Virus record (IMG/VR): IMGVR_UViG_3300009068_000029
Coordinates: 17,511 to 81,510 of that record
Direction: 5' to 3' (one strand)
Length of the DNA stretch: 64,000 nucleotides
Source: a virus
The notes beneath the pieces were generated by a model. The model ran no database searches. It saw nothing but the letters and a program-made list of their open reading frames with translations, and had not been told where the DNA came from. This document shows positions 20,701 to 29,400 of this stretch, piece by piece. The position numbers and the translations under genes are program-made. The stretch's first letter is position 1; each line of letters starts with the position of its first letter.

Positions 20701-23355
20701 ATCTACACTATTAATCTTAGAAACAGTGTCTATCAAGTGATTCCATTCTCTTACTGCGTACTCTAAGTTACCTTCTGGACTAATGTATGAAGCAGAGTTA
20801 GAAATATTATAGATTTTTTCAAAAGCAGAAAAAGCAGAAGTTCTTTCGTTATCTAATGTAGCAAACTTAAAATGTGCCGCTACGTATTCTTTTATTGCTT
20901 TCTCTTTAGGACTAGAACCTAACTTATCTATCTGAGCTTTAAGTTGCTTAGACAAATCAGAAGACAAAGTCAATAAAGGGTTAGAACCTACAACAGGTGC
21001 AGAAAGTTCTGAAGGAAGCATTGAAATAAGATTTAACTTAAACAATGCATTGTTTGCTACTCGTACAATGTTTCTTGTATTGGTAGGAGTAAATACTGGA
21101 TTTACACTAAACTGTAATTCTCCTTTCTTATTAAACAACAAGTTAGGGTTTCTATTACCAATTAAATCAATACCAAAAACATCATTTAAAAATTCAAAAA
21201 CTGCTTTGTGAGAACTGAAACCTGTTTCTTTATAGATAGAGTAGTCTGTTAACACACCTGCAGAATCAAATATAGCTAAAGTACTTTCACTAGAATCTGT
21301 TATTCTATATTTACGAAGTCTGTTAGTTACAAAGTTTTGATCAAAGTATTCTATAAGCTTTTCTTGAGACAAAGTATTGTTCAAGAAAGTTACGTGTTCC
21401 ATTACAGTGTCCTTATCTTGAGATACTTTGACAGTTGTAGATTTAATTCTAGACTTAACTTCATAAGGAGATACAGTAGGCATAGCTGCAAACTGCATAA
21501 ACTGTGCTTTTAAAGCCATCTGAGACAATGAAAGTGTGTCAGTAGACTTAGGTAACCTATCTATTAAGTTCTGTAACTGAGGAGCAATATCCAAAGAGTC
21601 TCTTAGTCTCTGCAATGCTTCTTCATAGTTTATAGAACCGCTTACCTTATTTAAGATTAAGTTCTTGTTTCTAAGAAAGTCCCCTGCTTGTGGTAAACCA
21701 AAAGAATTACCTGTAGCTGTTATTAATTCTCCTTTATTGTTATAATAGATTCCTGGAAGAGTTTTAATAAGTTGTAAAATTTCAGGAGAAGCAAGTGTCA
21801 TAGGATCTACATCTTCTGCATTTGCAAAACTTCGACTATCTCTAGTAAAGTTTTCTTCATTCATTTCATCTAACCTATTGTCTACATCAGACTCGTTTAT
21901 ATTATTTCCTAAGTAGAATACACCTCCTTTAGAGTTCTTTTGGTGATTCTTTACTACTTGACTCCAACCATCATTCTCTGCAGTACGTACTACTAATCCT
22001 TTTAGATTCTTTATTCTAGAATTTAAAACAAGTGCAGTAGCTTCATCAGCAGTAGTTGCTTCTAGTTGTAAAGCACTGATATATTGCAACATAGAATCCC
22101 TAGCACTTTCATATAACTTAGGAAGGTACACAGACTTAAGTCTAGTGTCAAGCAAGAAAGACATATCTAACTTAGAAACGTTACCGTTTGCATCTGTAAA
22201 ATTGTCCATTGCATCTGCTAAGAAGTAGTCAATAGCACTAAATATTTCTGCAGCCTCTAAAGCGTTATAACCAAAAGGAATAACTCTACCATCCTTTGCT
22301 TTGTATTCAATCTGGAAAGCTTTATTTCTGTTTAAAGCTTTTTCAGAAATGTTACTGACATTTGGTTTGTATTCAGATAATTGATTAGAATATAATTTTT
22401 CAAACAACCCAGCAATACCTTCTACTAATGCTTCTGGATTTTGTTGAGCAACCTCTTGAGGACTTACTATAAATAAATCTGTAAGAAAGTCCCAAATTCT
22501 TTGAAAGATATTTTTTACAGGAGTCTCTACTATAGGGGGAACAACTTCAGGATTAGATTTATTTAAAGCAAAGTCTCTAAACTCTTCTGCAAGCACTTCT
22601 TCTATCTGACGATTAGTTAAAGAGTAGTAAGGTACTTCAGTACCATTAATATTAACAGTAGAAGGTCTAGATTTAACTGTTTGATATAAAGCAGTTCTCT
22701 CTTCTTTGGTCATGAATCGTTGAGTAAATTCATGCCATCCTTCGTGATAAAGATCGGAGTAATCAGATCCTTTGTATAAAGTAATTGCAGACTTAGTCCA
22801 TGTAGCAAAAGAACTTTCTTCTTTGTTCTGCATGTTAGCAAACTTTAAGTGAGCAGACAAAGGAGAACTCTTGAACCAGATATAAGAATCTAATAACTGT
22901 CTGCCATTAGCAATCTTACGTGTTTCATCAAAAGCAACTTTTTGTAGATTCTCACTTATAACTCTTTCTGCTTTAAATCCTTGAGCAACAAACTTCATTA
23001 CTCTCTCTGAAGCTTTTTCTAAAGTTTCATTCTCCTGTACAAAACTGTGTATAATGTTTGCTTGTTCTTGTATTGGAAGATCTTTAAAGTTTGGATTGTT
23101 CTTATGTAGCTTCTTGCTATAAAAGATAGCAGTGGCTAATGTAGCTTGTTTTACATTGTTGTAAGAGTTTAAAAAGTGATTGTATAAAGGATTGTCTACG
23201 ACTGTTTCTTTTCCTTTTACTTTTATCACCGTTTTATCTAGAGGATAACCTCCGTTTCTATTCCATACAAAATAGGCAAAGTCTTCTCCTACTAGGTTAC
23301 TAAGGTGAGTAAACTCAGCACGTATACTACTATCACTTAAATTAGGACAAATCAT
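11794..23355 (-). CDS. Giant virion RNA polymerase polyprotein, 3853 aa
   Basis: One 11.6-kb frame. Three landmarks are visible. (1) LYHEGWHEF with HExxH at H204-H208, a zincin motif. (2) GSDFDIDKLF with D1770, D1772 and D1774, the DxDxD metal site of YonO/crAss-like DNA-dependent RNA polymerases; R1731 in RIPVQG lies in the preceding strand set, as expected of a double-psi beta barrel. (3) C-terminal regions with EEAAHF (E2686-H2690), resembling a decayed zincin, and LLHEIQNDNI (about 3160), like polyvalent-protein domains of large phages. Phi14:2 gp66, the characterised virion polymerase of this group, has about 2180 residues, so this one carries long extra arms. It should be packaged and ejected to transcribe early genes. 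Confidence 0.8.
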   Translation of the reverse strand: MICPNLSDSSIRAEFTHLSNLVGEDFAYFVWNRNGGYPLDKTVIKVKGKETVVDNPLYNHFLNSYNNVKQATLATAIFYSKKLHKNNPNFKDLPIQEQANIIHSFVQENETLEKASERVMKFVAQGFKAERVISENLQKVAFDETRKIANGRQLLDSYIWFKSSPLSAHLKFANMQNKEESSFATWTKSAITLYKGSDYSDLYHEGWHEFTQRFMTKEERTALYQTVKSRPSTVNINGTEVPYYSLTNRQIEEVLAEEFRDFALNKSNPEVVPPIVETPVKNIFQRIWDFLTDLFIVSPQEVAQQNPEALVEGIAGLFEKLYSNQLSEYKPNVSNISEKALNRNKAFQIEYKAKDGRVIPFGYNALEAAEIFSAIDYFLADAMDNFTDANGNVSKLDMSFLLDTRLKSVYLPKLYESARDSMLQYISALQLEATTADEATALVLNSRIKNLKGLVVRTAENDGWSQVVKNHQKNSKGGVFYLGNNINESDVDNRLDEMNEENFTRDSRSFANAEDVDPMTLASPEILQLIKTLPGIYYNNKGELITATGNSFGLPQAGDFLRNKNLILNKVSGSINYEEALQRLRDSLDIAPQLQNLIDRLPKSTDTLSLSQMALKAQFMQFAAMPTVSPYEVKSRIKSTTVKVSQDKDTVMEHVTFLNNTLSQEKLIEYFDQNFVTNRLRKYRITDSSESTLAIFDSAGVLTDYSIYKETGFSSHKAVFEFLNDVFGIDLIGNRNPNLLFNKKGELQFSVNPVFTPTNTRNIVRVANNALFKLNLISMLPSELSAPVVGSNPLLTLSSDLSKQLKAQIDKLGSSPKEKAIKEYVAAHFKFATLDNERTSAFSAFEKIYNISNSASYISPEGNLEYAVREWNHLIDTVSKINSVDSIYDLSGHLNPETNNFLEYSILMKKMFRKDDGTRRVTTAGEDVELRVANMSGYTIGTSMGDKTTNLTGDGKLLQDFISFKRDAIVENMRVGAKSSSFATSINGNKSDREYFPYEEYNFKNKTVLASSFVAQMQQYLYFEAMRMFDDKAQSNRKEILGSDFIIFKDMIPESMQDRIKEAINVAENKAALKGALLGMFGMSSNSLYGEFKNSLTDYFTDSVQSLRTSFIEILSKGENKDLAKQFNRLYPKNDGSEYTDEEINSILMHFATNYYAHQVELLHLLIGDPSNFKIKNGEWREVFKRLGAAISPGKQPRLDNQDINSWNNSSNGVLSRGLEELQRGKGKARAYDNNLNYVQYEDVKTFEYLDESTRDSIRESMRENYLSALVSVKGPLTPGEIAKETKKIDNNVNAVFAQDEEANAQAYASLDFIRFYLNSVGEWPPQLEKAYKHELEVFKAIKTYRESKSDADKAKVYDLIEKSNLGILTSLKLGYYGSPTDYTKYNVLGKYSVFPLSPSMVFDTDLEGLMLDYLDKGVDLATFSSGNKMSTPTKELSYYEKKNVKGVSTYVEGENGELKLTKVDPEAVFRLPIDGLRRQQYIAPKTKNEVTLSTQMVKLIFSNFYVAGEMNPQYAHLKDKINALQNAFIENVQVIVDVEKAKIYSQIGATVDDNGNITAINTMDFTIWLENEFDKKDVPTSVYSFLRPTLTNSFVFSLDAGVQRSLIDQIISSALSKRVLRPKLFGEAYIQLASTGFNKLGTRMKKPTTAQLKTIASGFNVSGLRDYRVENGVVQPADVLIPFNPKKHSPLLNLTWNGERIATLDRLNQALEDDAWVTEHSAKITIVGVRIPVQGLNSMEYFRVRKFLSNVGGPVMVVPPSIVTKSGSDFDIDKLFMYEPELDDNGNLVSNPRLNDPEFRAQIIDNILAKNEFLAVKANSLQSLFASADFKEAGLVSKEIETLKKFIDNLKEAKKSGDTDTITEFKENIGPLNMKLSIAIERFKTLRSQDPNVVEMLQNLVAVNEVLADMKDISEKAIKGSASNNMISVISSILSEPSIFTEFTKPNTNVILPAIAEEYQKMKGKSSRISSSALFLIETSVRIFTENNLGKKSLSVDAKVNALHKLYQQTGLRFKSNPEIIDLNKFYLLKANKNKNTKEIELGGLYDADGINLISDVINEFINGHVDIEKEDWINYFNADRERTPLILQMVINGTPVEEAILLVNQPIVQHYIRSSKITKVGKALGQKPADLFKDYIKPAMDMLGEKAVYVDKKLDEKLTIEKLLSTPSIVEALSAENFNKTNYPPNPNVYRSPYDKIKANRNTKEGTKALKAQLAFIAQYYIVQTQNQMLLELTTNIDFNTANYRINTEFYSTAQGIIEASDNFNPEGINKILENSVVSPFNILEANQSVVDQVWDFFSLDIVKQHLHMVKNYYGKYWGRDKTVKNFNQLMNSMMLSFFQNTPELKPWYAKYGPDSGLLDTTAKNNLRSRFDTIFNNTEDSKLRTFANNNIILNNFTSIMVEGTTMFYPGMLTNEKDVDTVNAGQKDFSDGLNHPNPEVRGFFSDLANTVLLSQGSNIKYRSIHNFIPMEAQTDIMIELSIVLKKIKESIDNPETLEFLGNFLQKTTDIHSAIYWPGKLNEVVVTSKMKTFPDFTKEPVKESKITNGDNLAKAKTYAQESSNDASEPEFDSFDEASIIAERTKQKQVKTLAATTQPSTTTQNNDTLFGIDLQNQGQLEFHVNTLNVVAQFLENVGVEQRLVSEFLSQEGSVVEGAIAATNFIEGTVDIIDDLSKRPEAWNKLPEEAAHFWYRLLKTNSPLKKALWESHQVALKNNKLYQTEYGKLVSKPEDLTEESIGQLIAESIKRIENKNANTSDYSFFKKFLDWVNSVIKNFKNTTIDPFEVAAMKILSSDMSDLMTWAEYSKLNNIVNFADVLTNQSVAPIDYTLINDIGIAAANLLIVEDNTIVFKYGFVFRNSDYKQKYGDNSPYFSTQEELDNWVSTNIPEHNQRQKAIIQEVRDNEQFFDRLLNKSFRKKSKFLPKTLRKYFNIVDSDNLYTLEPWNVSQELEKITKKLSDEEKEQLVRTNGYTNIAPTLKVLPDLLQKYKKNPIVLSETIKLDGAKKQELSILDGIRKMIKSENPNLKSITAEDFVQQVHEWLNFHYLLGFADESTYLSYRVDQTFTNVKDRSSDEDFELANMTEAEIQALPFAERQRIATILGLTKQNPDVYHNKVSLRFNDKYHLKSGHFNKSPSAWGNLTYFYTGKNKWKDRVLLHEIQNDNIEFLREYKSEKVNVETSLGRYLQDLNKTLLANIAQIESPNSRVLTHFSGEFSTYKSLNTLLDSLKEMPLNGGQGLATFKQRIAESIELYKSDDSVYTRPEKAQKLVDGAYTAKRKFAEFKKRGGIKSLLTESELEELRLMLRGLNAPMEINEWEYTALTVAEKKEIFKSRTIALREGINERFRKLYGDNAPLIALSVPAKRLPKTQRHLRGTNEEKLNESVDSLLAFSEIQMDKYLSKAINDTKRIYSMARNATTAYEFNLSLSKITANQFNTLIENFKYNQNLLAQSVKEQSQKDLNSSQNAETKKAKSIIQYLEQNFDGKLGEFTVRSLNNSVYATSTGEGVSGRVSADMWDIKKFLDYVKQVNPSLLDIDTSFLLFTDQQNTFTALKQKALDKKEELEKDYGKVEEEVKQTLDVEMNYFTPLVHHLIQKHINQYGKDFPMYFSGFEITKLTQNNDRTALIYAGKDEVNIVDKSNFIVGENRYELIAGTQEGDNKYYKGNIKSLPENDVEISQQEYEKTYQQATERRAKEIKYEAALNIGILDSSEEGINSGEDIKKLSDKELEQAIKKLNDYKKESKQNLDRVVNTIMNISNSKPIETGAIYNAMTQVSGVKLVWENKVEGLNGEPGGYKVDLSNYNYNTPVLYGLQTPQAVNLELTVPTVAMIPADMDSLENTEFEVTKCRED

Positions 23356-23377
23356 TTTATTTTAGTTGTTATTATTA

Positions 23378-23385
23378 CAAATATA
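23378..23385 (-). promoter_or_regulatory. Weak promoter: -7 box TATATTTG
   Basis: TATATTTG reads leftward about 25 nt before the RNA polymerase gene. No TTG is present at the -33 position, so activity is doubtful; the position is similar to the box in front of the 1932 aa gene. Confidence 0.4.
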
Positions 23386-23423
23386 AGTTGTTAATGTTGT
23401 TTTGGTTTAAATATCAAAGATAC

Positions 23424-26400
23424 TTAAGCAATATCATCTAGGTCACCTTTACAAGCCTCTTTAACTTCTTTAGCTGCTGCTCTAAGTTCTTCTTCATCTT
23501 GTAAAGAATCTAAGAAAGGAGACTCACTAGTTACTTCTGCCTGAGGCTCTTCAAAAGTATTTGCTGTAAGTACAGGACGAGTCTTCTTAACAACAGGAGT
23601 TTCTGCAGGTTGTGTAGGAGCAACAGGATCAGTAGGGACAGTAGAACTCATCTTACCTTCAGAAGGATTTGCTAAATCTATTTCTGCAAGGAATCTAGGA
23701 GTACCAAAGTTTTTACCAAAAGGAGAATTAGGCTTTACTAAAATAATAGTAACAGGCTTTTCTCTTTCTGCTATTTGTACTCTAGCTGCATAGAACGGAG
23801 AACCTAATGCACCTGGATCCTCTGAATCATAAGGAGTAAGTTCAAAGTATACACTAGCTCCCGTACCTCCATTATTATTTTTTATTAACTTAGGATAGTA
23901 CACAGTAGATAATTTACTTGGATCTGCAAGAACTGTGTTAACTGCCATTTGATAGAATTCTTCTCCAATTCGAGTAATCCCTGATAATTGAGAAGCATCT
24001 GGTACAGCGCTTCTACTTATAGCATCTAATGCTCTAGGGTATAAAAGAATAGACAAAGTCTGTAATGCAGATGGTCCACTAGGTTTAGCAGGTTCTTCTA
24101 AAGCAGCTAGTTCTTTTAATTCATTATTTAATAAAGAAAGTGTACTGTTTACATGATCATAAAAATCTTTAGTATCTGTATTTTTTCCAGCAGGTTTTGT
24201 TGGCAAGTTCATACTATTATTAAATGCTTCTAAATCTTGTTTAGAATCACTTAAAAAACCTATGCCATCTTTTAATTTACCATTACCATTATCTTCTCTG
24301 CTTTGAATAACTCCTATTCCTTCATTAAGTATTTTAGATAATTTTTCAAATACTTGAAATCCGTAATTATTATTTATTTGTTCTTCACTTCCTTTATTAA
24401 TCCATCCTTTTTCTACTCCAATTCCAAATACTGCATACCAGTTACCTGCTTTTACATTTTTCTTACCAGCTTGTCCAGTACTAATATAAAAAGGTATATT
24501 ATATTTACCTATTTTCATTAACACCATCACCCTATCAGAATAATCAATTGTATTATATTCTTTACCATTAATATTAATAGGAGATAATAACTTATTATTT
24601 TTTAACCAATTTAATTTTTCATTTAAAGTATTTAATTTAGACAATTCTTCTACTATTTTAGAAACAGGAGTAGATATTAAGTCTATATCAGCTTTAGCAT
24701 CTATAGGTTGAGCAGGAACAGCAGGAACAGCAGGAGCATCTACTACTTGTTTAGGAGTTTCTACCTTAGGCTCAACTCCAACTATTTCTGGAAACTTTTC
24801 TTCAAGAATTTCAGTAGAAAGATAAACAACCTTGTTTACAGGTCTAGCTACTTCTCCATCTTTAATAGGGAAGTTGTGAGTATCTTTTAAGTACTCAGCG
24901 TAAGACTGAGTTACAGGGCCTTCTGGTTTAAGTCTTAAAATAGAATCTCCACTCTTCATCAAAGTGAGACTTGCCTTGTAATAATGGTTTTTAAGAACGT
25001 TTGCAAACTCTTCTTTAGTTAATACACTGTTTTGAAATCCCGTAGGAGTCTTTTTTGATTGAACAATTACTACAGGAAATTGACCATTGCCAGGTTCATA
25101 GTCTTCGTTTACAAAAAAATGTAAACGATTATTTCTGTCCACTTGATTAATTAAATTAAACAAATAACTTTCAGCTTCTTTAGGACTTGCAAAATAAGGG
25201 TTCTCTTCAGAGAAATATAATTCAGCTAATGCATCTGCTTCAGCTGGATCTACTGTATTGTTAGTCAATAAAGTAGGATTACCATTATTGTTAAAGTAAA
25301 CACGACCTTTCTCAAAAGCATAATTCCTTCCAAACACAGGCTCTCTAGGATCTTCTATAATCTTAAACTCACTGATTCTTGCTTTCTTTATGTTTTCTAA
25401 TTCCGTACTACTTCCTCTTTCAAAAGTAGTTATAGGAGTAGGAAGCATAACCCCAGAAGAAACATCATAATCAAAATCTAAATAAGGGAAAGTATCTGAA
25501 AGAGAATCTGCTTCGGATACTGCCTTCTTTAAAGCAAGTAATCTTTCAAATGTAACTGCATTTTTATTCCTAAGTTCCTGCTCTGATCCTCCTAGCTTAG
25601 AGTATTCCGCAATTACTCTATCACTAATTTTAAAACTTCCTGAGTCAACTAATGATAAGTTTAATTCCATAGGAAGCCCCTCTAGTGTTATTAGACTTTT
25701 TTCTGAATCTATTGCCGTAATAATTGCCTCTGGGTTTGTAAATAAACCAGAACCTACTGGATACAACTTATTAGGCTTAAGAGGGTCAACGTCAACCTTA
25801 GTAGAGGTAAAAAAGAATTTAATCATTCCTGAGTCATAGAAATTCTTTCCTATAATTGCATCTATAGGAGTCATTAGAATTTCTTTATCCTCCTCACTCA
25901 TAGCATTCCAACTATCTAGAGACATTTGGTTTTCAGAAATATGAGTAACAATCTTTTCAAACTCTTCTCTAGGATTTACATCTTGACTTCTCTGACCTAT
26001 GTGATAAAGTAAGAATAGTTTCCTATTCATAATCCTAATCTTAATATTAGGAGTAGTAGTAAGTTGCTCTATTAAAGATACATTTCTTTTTACTGCAGGA
26101 TCTTCGTTCTTGGTATTATTCTTAGTATACTCAAGTGCTGCACTTCTTAAAGGAGAAGCTAAGTACTCTAACTGGGTTTTACGAGCCTGTACTTCTTGAG
26201 TAACTACTTCGTTTAACCTATCAACTTTACCTTTTTGTTTAGGATTAGGCTCGTTTTTCTTAGCTACAGTCTTAGTTCCAGTGGGGGGAATAGTTGTAGT
26301 AGTTGTAGTCGTAGTCGTAGTTGTAGTTTTTTGAGCTACTCTATCTGCAGGCATATCATTTGCAAAGTATCTATCTGCAATAAACTTAAGAAATATTACA

Positions 26401-29400
26401 GCATCTGCTTTACTTTTATTCTCTTTATTAGCTCTCCATACAGATAAGAAAATATTTCTAAACTCTGCAGGAGTAATCTTTTTGTCAAGCAAGTTATCAA
26501 AAGCATTTATTAAAGTATCATAATCTTTTGTGCCTTTACTAAATACTGTAGCCAATCGTTTTTTAATTTCTCCTTCGATAGCTGGAGCAAATCCTAAAGG
26601 ATTACTCTTTGCCCTCTCTACCATTCTTTCATATCCTGCAAGGTAAATATCATCTCTGTTAGACTTACCAGACTCATCTACTACTTCAGGAGTTTCAGCT
26701 GCTTGTAATGCTACTTCGTTAAATTCTTTTTGTCTTTCTTGATCTTCTTCACTTTCAGGTAAAACTTGAGTGCTTACAGATTGTTTTGATCTAGCGTCTG
26801 CTCTTCTTTGAATAAGCGCCTCTCTTGAATCTTCTAGTTCTTCCTGTGTATACTTTGCAGCAGGGAACATTTGATTTACCAAATCTACATTATAAGCGTA
26901 GTTAGTATTTTTTAAAGTTACCTTATCTAAAAAATCAACAAGGACTTTAGACCTAACCTCAGGAGTAGCTTCAGCTAAAGCAGACTGTGCTCTATCAAAA
27001 CTATCGTTAAGATTCTCTTCAATAGTTTCATACAAATCCTGATTAACGTGGTCTTTGTTTGATTCCAAATACTCTTGTGCTTTAAGCATAGAGTAGAAGT
27101 CGCCCTCTTGTTCCATAGTATTAGCATCAAAAGTGCTAACCTTTTGTTCTATTTTATTTTGACCAAATTCATCTCTTTCATTGGTAAGATCATACATCTG
27201 CTTTCCGTAAGCATCAAGTAATCTTTCTTTATGTTCAATCTGACCAGGAACCTCTTCTTCTCCCTTTAACTTAAGATAGTTTAAATCATTTCTAAGTGCA
27301 GTCATAGATGATACAAGATCTCCTGCACTGTCTATACCCATTACAGCTTCTATCTTCTCGTCATATACTTTCTTAATAATCTCATTCTTTTCAGAATTAG
27401 TTAAGTTAGCATAACGATCTATTCTCTTCTGAGTCTTTAAGATAGACTTGTCTATAGATGCAATTTCTTTATCAACGTCTTCTTGAGAATATTGTAAATC
27501 AGCATCTTGCAATACTCCTTTCTCGTAAAAAAACTTTTTGTCCTCGTCAGTAATCTCTCCCTTTTTGACAAACTGAGTATTAGCCCTAGTTAACCTTTGA
27601 TACATAAGGGTCAACTCTATACGTTTGTCTTGTTCTTCTTTAGTAGCAGTCTCTCTAGGAGGTAACTCTGCTAGTTGCTGTTTGATCTCCTGTACTCTAG
27701 TTGTTTGTTCTTTAGATAGCTTATTTCCTATCTTGTACTTAGCTAAAGTGTTTTTTTCATCCTCAGATAAAGAGTCATAATCTATTTGAAGTAAATCATT
27801 CTTTCTAAGAAGGTTTGTAAATAAATTGTACTGTTCGTCTTTATCTAGGTTTAAAGTCTTTAGGTCTCTGATACTATCAAAGCCTACCATTGACTTAAGT
27901 GTACCTTCTAAGTTACGAGCCTTAGCCATACCTTGAACAAAGTCTTGGTCTGTTATCTTTCCTTTGTCTTTTAAGTCACTAAGTTTAGCTATGAATAGGT
28001 CAGCATTATTTGCTGCTTCCCAGTTAGCCATGTTATTTAAGTTCTGAGGTCTAGTGTAAGAGTAAGCTCCTGCACCTGTAGTACCAAAACTATATATCAA
28101 ACCTGCAGCAAACGACTCTACTAATGTATCAGTTAATGTTTTTGCAGTAACTTCTTCACGATCTCTCAAAGCATACTCTTCAGGCATCAAAGTATTCTGA
28201 ACAATAGAGTTACCAATAAGAGAAAGTTCTTCTTCTAATGCTTCAACTGCATTTTGTTTAAGACCTAATTTAGCAAACTGGTAAGAGTTATTTAAATACG
28301 CACCTAATCTTTGTCCAAAACCTAATTCTAAGTTCGCTGCTCTCATTGCAGAAGATGTTAAGGTAGTAGTCATAGGACGCATCTTTAATGCTCCTACGTC
28401 AGGAAATCCTACTGCTTCAGCTGTTGCCTCTACTATACCTCCTGCAAAACCTCTTTTTAAATAGTCACCCCCCCATCTTTTTTCTTGTTCTACAAAGTGG
28501 GGTATAGTGTTAGCTGCAACAGAAGCAAAAGTTGCAATTCTATCTGCTAGTTTAAGTTCTTTACCTAAGGCAGAAACTTTATTTAAAGCATCGTAACCAC
28601 GAGCTACTCCTGCTGCTGCGCTAGAAGCCCAACCTAATTCTGCTCCTGCTACTCCTTTTATTGCTCCACCTACTAAACCTCCTACAGCAATAATAGGCAT
28701 CATCTGTGCAACCATAGCTCCTCCTGCTTCAGGAATTGCTCCAAAATTAAATCCTTTAGATCCATCAGTTTTTGTATACATAAACTGATTAGACATTACA
28801 GGTTTATTTTCTTTATCGTAAGTAACTACTTCAGGCTTATAGAAAGCCTCACTAAATACTGCTTTATCAAAATTACTTCCCCCAAATAAATCTTGTGTCC
28901 ACTGTCCTGGAAGAGTGTCTCCAAATGCTTTAATTGTACTTCTACGTGCAGAACTACTTTCTCCAAATAAAGTTTTTTGAATGTCTGGAGCATATTTATC
29001 TACTTTGTAAACACCACTAAGTGAGTTTAATCTTTGATCTATTATGTTTAAAGAGTTTCTGTAGTACTTAATGTTATCTGCATTGTAGTCTACTGCATCT
29101 CTAGGTTTTAATAACTCTCCTTGAAGTTTTTGCATTATTGCACCCTTTAAAGAAGACAAAGATTCTTTTTCTAAATCATGTTTAAAGTTTGCACTTATTT
29201 GATTTTGAGTAGGATTAGCAAAAGCATTTCTTGCATCTTTTTGAAACTGTGCACTTTCTTCTCCCTCTCTATAAAGATAATGTCCTTTAGTAGCAAAAGC
29301 ATCGTCAAGTCTAGGAGCAACAAATGCATCAAAGTCTTTAAATGAACCTGATGATCCATGTCTTGCTTTTTCTAAAGCTTGATTAAGTTCTAATGGACTC

